Shown piece after piece: positions 36,212-47,555 of a stretch of 64,000 nt of DNA. Every line of letters starts with the position of its first letter. Position 1 is the first letter of the stretch. The notes under the pieces are model-generated. The model was not told the origin of the DNA. It saw nothing but the letters and a program-made list of their open reading frames with translations, and made no database searches. Source of the DNA: Helichrysum umbraculigerum (lineage: Eukaryota > Streptophyta > Magnoliopsida > Asterales > Asteraceae); the NCBI GenBank assembly GCA_949592205.1, contig CATIUR010000004.1, forward strand, positions 93,394,337 through 93,458,336. Direction: 5' to 3'. The position numbers were made by a program, and so were the translations under genes.

Positions 36212-37446
36212 TGGGAACAGAATATAGCCTCACCAAGTGATGGCTGGCTTTATTTTTTGAGGAAAGGACAATCACGAACAACACAGTTTCCTCATTTTGA
36301 CTGGATAGGGTATTCTTTATGACATAGCCTTTTGTTTTATCTAATATTCATTGTTAGATTAGATAACATTCGTAACTCTTAAGACATATTTGAATTAGGA
36401 ACTCATTGTTGTTAGTATTGCAGGTTAGTTAAGGGGATTTTATTTAATGCTAAAGCTGTTTTATTAAAAAGTTAAATATTTGAGATATGTATACAGTATA
36501 CCTGTTATCTGATGACCAATTTGAATATAAACCTTTCTCTATACGTGAATAGTCATTTGATTATGAATAAGTTGCATATACTAAAAACAGTTTACAGATA
36601 CCTATATTTTTGGATAACTAACTTGGACTCTTATATCTGTTTGGAAATGGAAAATGATCTGTAATTTTCACGTTTCACATATAACGAGAAAAAAATAGAA
36701 TTCAATATTTCATCCTTTGGAATTTAATGTCTCAGTGAAGTAAAGATCTAAAAGGAATTAGTCTTGAAAATATGATTCAAAAGTTTATTAATTTTGCTGC
36801 TTAATCCCTTTTTAATGTTATACATTTCTGTTTTGGCAGACCATTTAAGGCCATATCCCATATCAAAAAAAACGTGTAGTACCTGCAGGCATCGAGCTAC
36901 CTGACTGGGTTTTTGATGTGAGTTGGTGGGATGATGATTGAACTTTTGTTTTAAGCTTCTGCTTTCATTTATTATGCACATTGAGTAACCAGGTGATATT
37001 AACTGTGTCTCTTTTCAGGGAATTCCCAAAATCAAGCCTGCTAGTGATCTGCAACATGTTGTCGAGGTAGTCATGCTTTTGATGTTGATGTTGGAGAAAT
37101 GTTCTGTTTATCCATAGTTATCTTATGCACTTTCAAAATGATTTTGTTTTGAAGATTAAAACTCCAGAGCAAATTGAGAGAATGAGAGAAACTAACCGAG
37201 TAAGTTCTTTTTGCTTTTCCTATTACTCTTTATCATCCAATGCTATTATCTGTATAGAAATAGTGAAATACAATACTTGACATTATATTACTATGAGCAA
37301 ACAATAATAATTTATATAGTGATGCTTATAAATCATATTTCCACAGATAGCAAGGGAAGTATTGGATGCAACTGCTGGTGTTGTGCGCCCTGGTGTCACT
37401 ACTGACAAAATTGATGCCGTGGTTCATGAAGCAACCATTGCTGCTG
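36212..37446 (+). pseudogene. MAP1A: Methionine aminopeptidase 1A fragment (captured)
   Basis: Five exon pieces with GT-AG borders match cytosolic MAP1A, which removes N-terminal methionine from nascent proteins. Exon pieces: to 36309 (SDGWLYFLRKGQ...PHFDW); 36840-36917 (PYPIS...VVPAGIELPDWVFD); 37019-37066 (GIPKIKPASDLQHVVE); 37155-37199 (IKTPEQIERMRETNR); 37347-37446 (IAREVLDATAGVVRPGVTTD... to TIAAG). The second piece has two single-base insertions (TTT in CCATTTAAGG and an A8 run), so the frame is lost. The next exon, starting GYPSPLNY in the family, and all metal-binding residues are missing. It lies inside the CACTA element, so I infer capture followed by decay. Confidence 0.85.
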
Positions 37447-38311
37447 GTATGTCAACTTCTCCTACTTTATATATTTATCCGTAATATTCAGATCTGCTAT
37501 ATGCTTACTGTGGTCTAATTGTTTATCTATTTTGTGTCCCATGTCTCAAAGTGATCAAATTTATCTGCAATGTCGTCGGAAGGCCACGTGCAACGTCATT
37601 GTACAACTAACTGTGGAGATGCTAGTGTCATTTAGCTAGGCTCAGGTTTGATGACAGATTCAACTTGGTGCATTTGGTGGAAGTGTTACATGGAAGGTCA
37701 TGATTGTGCACGTTAGTTTTAGTGGGTGTTTTTAAGTGATGTAATTTGGTCATGTTAGTAATTTCTGCAGTATCGTTCGTTCAGTTTTTAGTGGAATGAA
37801 TTGTTTGTATCAGGATTGAATTTTGTTTTTATTATCTATTGAATGAAGTTTGGGATGCCATAAACCTTTGTATTATAATCTTTTTATTGATTTTTGATTC
37901 TCATACTAATAATAATGGAACATATGGTTTCATACTATTTGACATTTTAGGACGTTTATATTTGTCTTAAGATACAATTGTAATTAATTATGTATTATAT
38001 TTGAAACACTAAAAAACGTCCTATTTTGTGACTTGTTAGGACACTAGTTGTGTTTATATTAGACATTTTATGGGACTACTAAAAATGTTACATAATGTAT
38101 ATTAGGACACCTAATAGAAGTGCCTTATAATGTATATTAGGACACCTCATAAAAGTGTCTTATAACGTATATTAGGACGCCTAACACTTATTACAACGCC
38201 CTTACATGAGACGCTTGAATTTTGGTCCTATTAGATAAAAGGTCCTATAAAGTCACATTTTGGGACACTAACTGGTGTCGTGTAAGATCGTTTTTGATGT
38301 AGTGAGCATTA

Positions 38312-38712
38312 TTGTTTGGTTATGCACTCAACTTTACACTCATGACCATTGTACGCGTTCAACTTTCATACCCTCTGTTGCATGAGGTGAACCTTCTACA
38401 AACTCTATTGTATGTTCACAACTTTCATACCCTCTATTGTATGAGGTGAACCTTCTACAAACTCTATTGTATGTTCACAACTTTCATACCCTCTATTGTA
38501 TGAGGTGAACCTTTTAAAACTCTAAGTAATATGATATAAATCAGACATTCTAAATACTCTATTAGAAATGTTCATTTCATACAATAGAGAGTATAAAAGC
38601 TGAGAGCATACAATAGAGTTTTTGGAAGGTTCACCTTATAAAATAGAAGGTACGAAAAATAGGAACATACAAAGTAAAAAGTGTAAAGTTAAACACATAA
38701 CGAAACAATAAA
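38312..38712. mobile_element. Foldback MITE right of CACTA with internal tandem repeat
   Basis: The ends ATTGTTTGGTTATGCACTC...CTTTACAC and GTGTAAAGTTAAACACATAA...CAAT are inverses. Inside, 38345-38515 holds about three copies of a roughly 57-base unit containing ACTTTCATACCCTCTATTGT. Confidence 0.65.
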
Positions 38713-38731
38713 TAAACCCTACATTATAATA

Positions 38732-38906
38732 CTCCCCCGTTCCATTTCAATAGTTCCCCTTTTTTATTTCTAGTTGTCCACTACAACCAATCAAAAACGA
38801 TTTTAGTTGATAGATATAATATTTGATTGGTGAAGATTGTAGTTAATATGTAATTCTTAAACTTCGTGTCAAATTAAAGTGGACAGTTTGAGTGGGACGG
38901 AACGAG
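38732..38906. mobile_element. Stowaway MITE
   Basis: Starts CTCCCCCGTTCCATTTC, ends GGGACGGAACGAG, with TA on both sides (38730-38731, 38907-38908). Length is 175 bp; Tc1/mariner-type MITE. Confidence 0.85.
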
Positions 38907-38977
38907 TATTGAATTGTAAGTCACTGATAGTATTCACTATTTAAGACTTACGGATTTACTAAAAATGATTTTTATAT

Positions 38978-39170
38978 ACTTTCTTCGTCTCACCACAAGT
39001 GTCCATATTACTATTTTGGGTTGTCCCAAATAAGTGTCCACTTCCATATTTAAACCAATTGTACATACTTTAGTCGGTAGATATGTTATTTGATTTGTGG
39101 AGAGTATAGTTAGTGGAGATTCTTAAAACTGTGTGCAAAGTTAAAGTGAACTACTCCCTCCGTCCCAAAA
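38978..39170. mobile_element. Stowaway-like fragments
   Basis: CTTTCTTCGTCTCACCAC at the left and CTCCCTCCGTCCCAAAA at 39154 are Stowaway-type starts in the same orientation, so these look like two truncated copies. Confidence 0.5.
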
Positions 39171-39489
39171 TAATTTTCAGCTCACAAAAAATACACAATT
39201 TAATAAAACATAAGAGAAGAGTTCAATTGAGACCATTTATTTTGTGTGAGAATGGGGGAACCAACCACAATATGCCATGTGTCACTTTTTTCTCTCTCAT
39301 CCACGTTTTTAAAAATTAAATATCTCACAAACGACAAGTCGAAAAATCATGAAAATTGCACCATATTTTTCAGCGTTTTATCCTCTTCGATTTGCCGTCC
39401 ATCAAGGCATACTTCCGACGAACTTTTTTTTTTCATTTTTTGGTGGGTTTTACATATTAGTAACACATGTGTTAGTGATTGATTATACA

Positions 39490-39670
39490 TTTGATTTAGA
39501 GTTTAGGGTTAGGGTTTAGAGTTAGGGTTTAGCAGGGTTTAGAGTTAGGGTTTAGCAGGGTTTAGAGTTAGGGTTTAGCAGGGTTTAGTGTTAGGGTTTA
39601 GCAGGGTTTAGGGTTTAGGGTTTAGTATGATTTAGGGTTTAGAGTTTTATAAAGCGTTTAGGGTTTAGGG
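39490..39670 (+). repeat. Telomere-like TTTAGGG repeats in copy A
   Basis: A mix of GGGTTTAG, TTAGGGTTTAG and GGGTTTAGCAGGGTTTAGAG units; degenerate plant telomere repeat with a higher-order unit of about 23 bases. Confidence 0.9.
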
Positions 39671-40866
39671 TGTGACAACTCTCCAAATTAGGTATTAATT
39701 AACATTTAAGCATGTGCATTCTTACGCTAATTTCCTGGTTAAGTTTTAACAAAACTTTTTGATGTGATGTAAGCCTAGCAAGCCCGTACTTTAAACAAAA
39801 AGTAAAATGTAATACGTAAGTAATTATTAATTACGTACAAATATATCAGAACGAACCCGACAAAAATAAATGACAAAAGTTTCGTGATACAAAAATAATT
39901 AATAATATAATTATTAATTACGAGTATTTACATATCTATAACATGTAGATATAAAGGTCTAAATATACGTTTAACATAAAACGTATTATAACACGAACAG
40001 AAACAATTCTAAAACGCTCATAAAAGGTCGAATCATAAAAATACAAATTTTCTCATTCGTTTGGAGGAAGTTAGAACATTACCTCAAAATATGAAATCCT
40101 AAATTAACTGAAATTTTGCGCTCAATTAACTGCGCGCAGTAAAATGTACAAAATGTACATCATTTTAAAATAATGATAACATCACTATTCTGATTATAAA
40201 ATACGAACCAGGAGAACACCTACAAAATAAAAATATAAAAAGTTTACGTTTATATTGCTAAAATTATACCCGTACTCGAAATTAGTGGGACTAAAGTCCC
40301 ACCAACCTCCAATAATACAGAGACAATCTCTGATTATCAACCCATACTCGTTTGAAATATATTACTCCTTCTCCTTCTCCTTGTGATCTATCGACATACA
40401 CACACACATAATCACCACCAATAATTCACTTCATTTTCTTTCTTCATCTGGAACAACAACAAGATCAGAATCAGGAAGCAGTAGCAGGAGTAGAACATCA
40501 AGTCAGAGACTTGATCATCTTCATCCTCATCATCGATCATCATTCTCACCACTTTTCTCTTTGTAAGGAAACTCTAAATTCTTAATTCCTTTAATTTGAT
40601 TTCGTTTTCTAACTTGTAAATGCATCATAATCTAAACATATAACATATATACATGAAAGATTGATGATTGATTCTTGAAAATGGTTTATAAAACCAAAAC
40701 TTCAAAACTAAAATCGACACACAAAAACTTGTTAAAATATAATGTTAGGATGATAAAAACGTTATATTGCATCATTATAAGCTATTGGTAACATGGTAAA
40801 AACGATTTGGAACCAAAAGATCGTGTATGTGTTTTGCCCTGTTCGAACAGGCCCTGGAAGTAACAT

Positions 40867-41147
40867 GAATCCGGCGGATTCATGCTGAATCCGGCGGATT
40901 CCCCTACGAAACTCGCACACCCCGTAATCGGTTAAACATTTGTGAACGAGTAAAAGACACGATCGAATCCGGCGGATTCACCTAAATCTGGCGGATTCCC
41001 AAAGCTTCACATGAACGTTTTGTGAACACAAAAGAATCCGGCGGATTCACTTAATCTTGACCCGACCCGGCGGCTTGAACCGAAGATCCGGCAACACCTT
41101 ATCCATTAACGAGAATCCGGCGGATTCAAATAGAATCCGGCGGATTC
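40867..41147. repeat. GAATCCGGCGGATTC array
   Basis: Six perfect copies (40867, 40887, 40965, 41034, 41113, 41133) and two or three degenerate ones. The word is a 15-base odd palindrome with CG in both arms. It lies 1.2-1.5 kb after the LTR start. Confidence 0.9.
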
Positions 41148-41656
41148 ACATACTGGGCTGGGCTTCAGGCTGGGCCGGTGGTCTTTTGGGCCAATGTAAT
41201 GGGTTAAACCAAAGATTAAATAAATGGGTTATATAAACGAGTTAACGGACCAAACGAGTTACATTATTATTAGTGGGCCAACGAATCGGGCCGAGCCCAA
41301 CAAACTATAAAACACTTGACTTTTATTTTAAAACACAAAACAATTCCGTTAACGACTACAATTATACAAGACATATACGAGACATGATAAATTGTTGAAT
41401 GACATTATAAAACGAGACAAACTATGATTACGGACATTGGACTTAATTAAACTCGTACGAACAAACGATATATGACCTATATATATATGAACTTTATGAA
41501 CTATACAATTTGAATACGATTATATTATCGGGATATTCAAGACTTACTAAACAAACGTAGGGATATTAAAAACAAATGACATTCGTTTTATAAAAACAAT
41601 CTAAGTTTTAAAACAAATAAAACTTGCAACCTTTTTAAAATACGAAACGACGTATT

Positions 41657-41660
<4 letters not shown>

Positions 41661-41722
<62 letters not shown>
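41661..41722. repeat. (TA)n microsatellite
   Basis: About 31 TA units within the solo LTR. Confidence 0.95.
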
Positions 41723-41725
<3 letters not shown>

Positions 41726-43470
41726 GAGAACACACAATATATATAGACACAAACGTATATGTTTTCTTAAACAAATGGAAACTTATATATATATTAATAT
41801 ACGAGAACAACGTATTGATTAAATAAATATATACGACACTTAAGGAATATATATTCACAAATATATATATACACAATAAACTTCACGTTTAACCAACGTG
41901 TAATCTAATAATATACGACAAGTATATTACATAAGTATACATATATAGAACAAATATATGTACATACAACGATATTGGAATAACATTCGAATTATACGTA
42001 CAACTGTAAACAAAGTATATGTACAAATGAAACAAAACGACCTTCCGATAAATAAACAATTACATATTGGTTTGTACACTTACAAGTGTACGACTGAGAA
42101 ATAATAACGTTATTTCCACACCATGTCACTAGCAAAGTTAATAACTTACATTAATAAGAAATCAACCATTTCTTCAAACAAAACAAACTGTTAACATAAG
42201 TGATTAAAACAAATCAAACGTATTTATGTTAATATATTTATTTTATATAGGTTAACAAACCTTGGGCAATTATCTGTTTGGCAGCTAGCTTTCATACCGA
42301 GCAAACTACAGTGAGTTCACAGCCCCTACTTTGCAAATGTTTTATGCTTTTAAACATAAGGGTGTAAACATAGAAACTGCATGCCAACACATGCAGCAAA
42401 TTATATAAATGCTTTATTGCTTTATACAACTGTTTGATATGAAATAACATTTTCACAACTGTTTTGGGAATTAGACACTGTATCCTAGTATGGACTAGAC
42501 TTGAGATGTGTGCATGAAAGACCTTATGTCATGCAGACTATAACCATTAGCTAGGTGACTCTAGCCACTGAGTATACGAATAGTACTATTGCCGTGACGA
42601 CCCTCCTGTGGATGGAGCGTATACTTAACTGTCCTTCAGGCAAGAAACATAAGTTTTGGTTGTGGTTTGGTTATAGGGTTAGGTCGCGTTACTTTAACCT
42701 GCGAGGTTTAGCTCACCTTTCAGGGGATTATAGTCTAAGCATTCCCACACTTATTATTTAGGATGAACATATCCTACAACTGCTTTATTTCAGTATACGT
42801 ACTGATTATATTTATATTCTGGTAAACAACCAGACATATGATTTGGGTAACAACCCACATAAAACTATATTTTAGGGTAACTATCCCTATCATCTTATAA
42901 TTTGCAAAACCTGCAAACATTTATTTATTGAATAACATTTCAATAATTTAAACATAAATGGTTTAACATACCACATATTTATACAAAACCTGTGAATTCA
43001 CTCAACATATTTGTTGACGACTTTCTTTCTATGTTTTACAGGAAATTAGCCATGTAAGTAAGGATCGCATGCATTCAGGATGGACAACCCTGGACTACTT
43101 AGGATGCCATATATTTTTGGGACAGCTTTTGAGGATTTCCTCTGTATTACTGCAGACATTGCAGTTATACTCATGAAATCTTATCTTAACATAAGTATTG
43201 TAAAACTTAAATGTTTTAAACTCTATTACTACTGTATGACTTACATAGTCGTACTACTTTTGTAACAACCGTTTAAACTAGCATCCTTAATATATTATGT
43301 TCAGTATGATCATATGCTCTGATACAATGAATGCACAATCGTAAAGTCATCACCCCCGCTGTTAAACTGTTTACACATGATGCTTCCGCTAATTATAACT
43401 TGCTTCCGCTAAACATTAAATAAACACAATTACCGATTTTGGGGGTGTGACATAGGGTTTGGGGTTTAAA

Positions 43471-43745
43471 AAAAAGGGTAGGTGGAGGATACCCTCTGGA
43501 TCCCGGATCCGTAGATCCGCAGTGTCCCACCCGCAAGAGACGATCTGCCCGGCTAAACACCTGTCCACAGTGACCCCACAACCGGGGCATGGGATTTTAA
43601 TGCCCAGATGCTAGAATCCGGGTGGGACGTGTGGGTTAGCGGCGGCGGTACCTACCTTGATAAATGTTTACCCAGAGCATGGTTCGAACCCCTGACCTCT
43701 AGGAGGCCAGGTGAACTCCCTACCACTGGGCCATTTATGCAAGTG
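43471..43745 (-). mobile_element. tRNA-derived SINE
   Basis: On the minus strand: GGCCCAGTGGTAGGGAGTTC (A-box region), GGGGTTCGAACCATGC about 35 bases on (B box), then a GC-rich body ending in CCTACCC and a T8 run. Length is about 275 bp. It is inserted in the centre of foldback copy A. The target duplication is unclear. Confidence 0.75.
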
Positions 43746-44099
43746 GTTCCGAAACCCCAAACTTCCAACCCTAAACCCTAAACCCTAACCCCTAAACCCC
43801 AAACCCTAAACCCTAAACGCAACACTGTAACACACGTGTTAGTAATGTAAAACCCACTAAAAATAATGGAAAAAAAAACTCGTCGAAAGTATGCCTTAAT
43901 GGACGGCAAATCGAAGAGGATCAAACACTGAATCTAATGGTGCAATTTTCATAATTTTTCGATTTGTCGTTTGTGAGATATTTAACTTAAGGGGTAAATG
44001 GGTTTTGTATTCTCTTTGTACACATGACACCATATCATTGGTTCCTCTATTCTCACACAAATTTTTATAGTCTCATTTGAACCTTACCCTAAAACATAA

Positions 44100-45130
44100 T
44101 AATTACTTTTTTTCTTTTTTGTACTTTTTGCAAAGATATAGTTTACCCTTAACTAAACAATAAACCTTATATATCGATTAATACAATCAAAGTGAGTGGA
44201 GGGGACATGCAATGGTAGTGCGCATGGAAAGGAAAAACAGACAATAGGCTGAAGTGTCGGTAGTTCTACGAAATTACTCTACTAAAGTGAAACCACGTTT
44301 TATTTACATTCGCTCAAATATTATCTCCCCAATTGTTGTGGTACTCAAACAAAGATTTTTGGTCTTCGTCAACTGAAAGTTACAATCACACCCCTTCCTT
44401 CCTCCTCAAACCTTTACGGATCATTTATACGTGAGTTGGTGTATCTTTTATCTTCACACCTCATTATCTTTTATCTTATTATTAGATATTACTAATAACA
44501 TCCTTCTCACTACAAGAAAATAAAAAGAAGAAGATCCGAAGAGAAATTAAGACAGGTATCCTCTTTAATTTTATATGTTGATTTACAACTAATTAACTCT
44601 CCATTCATGTTGGTTTTTGGTATAATCATATAGTATTATTTAGCTTGCTTAGTTATGTATGCCATCCATAGATTATATACCATTAATTAATTGTTCTCTT
44701 ACATGCTTGAATTAATAGTTGAATATAAATAATTATTGCGGGAGTCCTGTTTAATGTATGTAACAACAATCTATAGATTCTGTGGTGGGTAAATAAGATG
44801 AAAAAAAAAAAAGTACACGTCACGTTCTATTTATATTGCTAATCGTACGGTTTTTCTATTTATCATAGCAAATCTCTAATTAAACCAACGATATAGTATA
44901 AAGTAACTATATTTCAATTTTAGTCCGTTTTATCTGTATACTTCGGTCAGCCTCGTGTTTCCTAAATAGTAAGAAAGCCAAATAAGATTCGGGTTAATCG
45001 GTTTCGGGTTATGTGTTAGTGACGGTGTGACCTGAATAACATGGAATTAAAACTTAAAACTGTTTTTTTGCTTAATTTCTGTCATCACCTTAGTCTTCTT
45101 AATCTGGATTTGGGGATAATTGAATTTAAT
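44100..45130. other. Intergenic; possible 5' UTR exon of the NLR gene
   Basis: No coding gene. At 44530-44555 a purine-rich stretch (GAAGAGAAATTAAGACAG) is followed by GTATCC, a plausible splice donor, and a pyrimidine-rich stretch lies upstream at about 44390-44520. This could be an untranslated first exon spliced to the CGCAG acceptor at 49211-49215. The same place also shows CACTACAAGAAAA, a CACTA-like start without subterminal repeats. Confidence 0.25.
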
Positions 45131-45140
45131 ACGAGTATTT

Positions 45141-45552
45141 TGGTGTTAGCTGTGTACGTAGAAATTGCATATAATAAGAGTATTTTGGAAAAGGCCGTAA
45201 GGTACAAAAAATGGGTGGCCACTTCTATACCATCGAATTTTAGCCATAAACTACCAATTAGATCAGTAAAAAAATATTCCCTACGTCCTAATTTCATCGT
45301 CGGGTTTTCCTTTTATGGATGTTTAAATTTTATTATCCACTTTCATAAATAGATAACAATAATTAGATAAAATCTTTTATATCCCTAATGTATACATGTA
45401 AGACATGAGGGTAGCTAAAAAGTAAATGGTAAAACTGTCATATCAAAAAGTAAGAGTGATTATTAAGTTTTCATAAACTTTATGTTTTTTGTCCAAAGAC
45501 AATAAAAATTGGGACAGAGGGAATATATTGAAAGTGTACAACTTTTTTTGAA
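45141..45552. repeat. Local duplication, copy 1
   Basis: A block of about 410 bases beginning TTAGCTGTGTACGTAGAAATTG and containing a Stowaway-like MITE (about 45276-45522) is repeated at 45924-46371 with about 15-20 % differences by eye. Confidence 0.75.
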
Positions 45553-45586
45553 AAATATACCGGTCTGTTTGGCAAAGAGTTTTTAA

Positions 45587-45811
45587 GAGCACAGGGTGTG
45601 GTACACAATGTTCTGGACAGTGTTCTGGAGAATGTTAAAAGTGAGGATTCCGTGGTGTGGTAAAAAGGTGAGAACTTCGAACGATTTCAGCGTTTGTAGA
45701 TGGACGGCGGCGGAAAAACGTTGCGAGAACGCCGGCCCGGTCTGGCAGAACGCCGGCGCACAGCGTTCTCGCCTTTGAACGCCGACAAAAACGTTTACGT
45801 ACCCTGTGCTC
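45587..45811. mobile_element. Harbinger/Tourist-type MITE, GC-rich
   Basis: Ends GAGCACAGGGT and ACCCTGTGCTC are perfect inverses, with TAA on both sides (45584-45586, 45812-45814). Length is 225 bp. Its interior has inverted GAACGCCGGC words. It lies between the two copies of the local duplication. Confidence 0.85.
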
Positions 45812-45923
45812 TAATAGTTTTTAGATTTTAGAAGCTATAGCTTTTAGTCTTAAAAAAAAAACTCCTATCAAATTAAAAGCTTTGTATTTAGCTTATTTCA
45901 AAAGCTCCTAATTAAAAGCTTTG

Positions 45924-46371
45924 TGGTGGTAGCTGTGTACGTAGAAATTGAATATAATAAGAGTATTTTGTAAAAGGCCGTAAGGTAAAAAAAATGGGTG
46001 GTGACTTATATACCATCAAATTTTAACCATAAACTACCAAGTATTCTTAAAGTATTGTACAGTTTGATACATAAATAATTGTGTATGACTAAATTTGATG
46101 GTATATATATTATTGTTTGGTTTTTCTTTTATGGATGTTTCAATTTCACTGACTACTTCCATAAATAGATATGAATAATGAGATAAGTCTTTTATACCCT
46201 CATTGTATACATGCAAGACAAAAAAAAAAATAGGTAAAAAATAAATGGTAAAACTGTCATTTTATCAAAAAGTAAGGGTGATGATTATATTTTTATAAAC
46301 TTGCTGTATTTTGTCTGTGAACAATAATATTGGGGCGGATTAAGTACATCGAGAGAGTACAACTTCTCTTG
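45924..46371. repeat. Local duplication, copy 2
   Basis: Second copy of the 45141 block, with a 40-base indel near 46040-46110. Confidence 0.75.
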
Positions 46372-46720
46372 TGCTACTCCACCTCCCATGTGCTACAGCC
46401 ATCACGATCATTTTACCCAACATGACATGACCTGACAGATGGACTAACTTTATTGTTTGGTCCCCTATGTCGGTTTGGCAAGAAGCTTTTTGTAGCTTTA
46501 GCTTTTACTGGTAGTTTTTAAACAATAACTCTTGTCAAATTAAAAACTTTGTTTGGATATAATTATATTAGCTGTTTGCTTATTTCCAAAGCTCCTTAAA
46601 AGCTTCCATGTGAAACACCGGATGAAGAAGCGTTTGAAATTTCATATAGCTTTTCATATTTTTTGTATATATGTAAGTGCCCCCTACAAATCAAGTTATT
46701 AACCGGAGGTTTAGAATCCA

Positions 46721-47546
46721 GAGAAGAATTCAATTGAGACCATTTATTTTGTGTGAGACTAGGGGAACCAACCACAATATGCCATGTGTCACTTTTTTCT
46801 CTCTCATCCACGTTTTTAAAAAATAAATATCTCACAAACGACAAGTCGAAAAATCAGGAAAATTGCACCATATTTTTCAGCGTTTTATCCTCTTCGATTT
46901 GCCGTCCATCAAGGCATATTTCTAACGAACTTTTTTTTTTCATTTTTTTGGTGGGTTTTACATATTAGTAACACATGTGTTAGTGATTGATTATACATTT
47001 GATTTAGGGTTTAGGGTTAGGGTTTAGAGTTAGGGTTTAGCAGGGTTTAATGTTAGGGTTTAGTGCTAGGGTTTAGCAGGGTTTAGGGTTTAGGGTTTAG
47101 TATGATTTAGGGTTTAGAGTTTTATAAAGCGTTTAGGGTTTAGGGTTTGGGGTTTAGGGGTTAGGGTTTAGGGTTGGGAGTTTGGGGTTTCGGGACGAAA
47201 CCCCAAACTCCCAACCCTAAACCCTAAACCCTAACCCCTAAACCCCAAACCCTAAACCCTAAACGCAACACTCTAACACATGTGTTAGTAACATATGAAA
47301 CCCACCAAAAAAACGAAAAAAAAAATTTCGTCGGAAGTATGCCTTGAGGGACGGCAAATCGAAGAGGATCAAACGCTGAATCTAATGGTGCAATTTTCAT
47401 AATTTTTCGATTTGTCGTTTGTGAGATATTTAACTTAAGGGGTAAATGGGTTTTGTAGTATGGAACATTCTCTTTGTACGTGTGACATGATATCATTGGT
47501 TCCCTTAGTCTCACACAAATTTTTAGTCTCATTTGAACCCTACCCT
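46721..47546. mobile_element. Telomere-core foldback element, copy B (complete)
   Basis: 826 bp with arms of about 275 bases, a (TTTAGGG)n block (about 47003-47190) and its inverse (CCCTAAA)n (about 47212-47272) meeting at GTTTCGGGACGAAAC. The 9-bp sequence TAGAATCCA flanks it exactly (46712-46720, 47547-47555). Mutator-type by target size. Short frames in the arms are shared with copy A but differ at their ends and carry no known motif. Confidence 0.9.
47003..47272. repeat. Palindromic telomere-like core of copy B
   Basis: TTTAGGG-type units read inward from the left and CCCTAAA-type units from the right, so the core is itself a large hairpin. The repeats are degenerate (GGGTTTAGCAGG, TTAGTGCTAGGG). 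Confidence 0.9.
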
Positions 47547-47555
47547 TAGAATCCA

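Larger units (their letters stand above)
32950..38304 (+). mobile_element. Pack-CACTA element carrying a MAP1A fragment
   Basis: Ends are CACTACAACAAAATGG on the left and the inverse of CACTACATCAAAAACG on the right. Flanking triplets are AGG and AGC, so the 3-bp target duplication has one mismatch. Subterminal repeats occur on both sides: TAGGACGCTT and GGTCTTATTA on the left, TAGGACACCTAATA on the right. No transposase is seen. Inside are exons and introns of a host methionine aminopeptidase gene, a SINE-like piece, and the end of a second CACTA element. The stretch 37447-37880 holds no recognised exon. Confidence 0.75.
39671..43452 (+). mobile_element. Solo Ty3 (Tekay-like) LTR inserted in telomere-like repeats
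   Basis: Starts TGTGACAACTCTCC, ends TTTTGGGGGTGTGACA; TAGGG flanks both sides (39666-39670, 43453-43457). Length is 3782 bp. A leader-like pyrimidine- and CA-rich block lies at 40370-40565, then the palindrome array. It shares blocks with the minus LTRs at 14593 and 23690. No coding frame. Confidence 0.9.
39214..44090. mobile_element. Telomere-core foldback element, copy A (interrupted)
   Basis: Arms of about 275 bases at 39214-39480 and 43815-44090 are inverses of each other. The 9-bp sequence AAAACATAA flanks the element (39205-39213, 44091-44099), which indicates Mutator-type insertion. The core is (TTTAGGG)n on the left and (CCCTAAA)n on the right. A 3782-bp solo LTR and a SINE of about 275 bp sit inside; without them the element is about 815 bp, close to copy B (826 bp). 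Confidence 0.85.

Noticed and set aside
36212..37446. Functional methionine aminopeptidase gene
   Set aside because: Two frameshifts, and the catalytic exons are missing.
43640..43735. tRNA gene
   Set aside because: A and B box-like words are part of a SINE body; no cloverleaf could be drawn.
39490..47272. Interstitial telomere from chromosome fusion
   Set aside because: The telomere-like tracts lie inside foldback elements with inverted arms and 9-bp target duplications, which explains them better.
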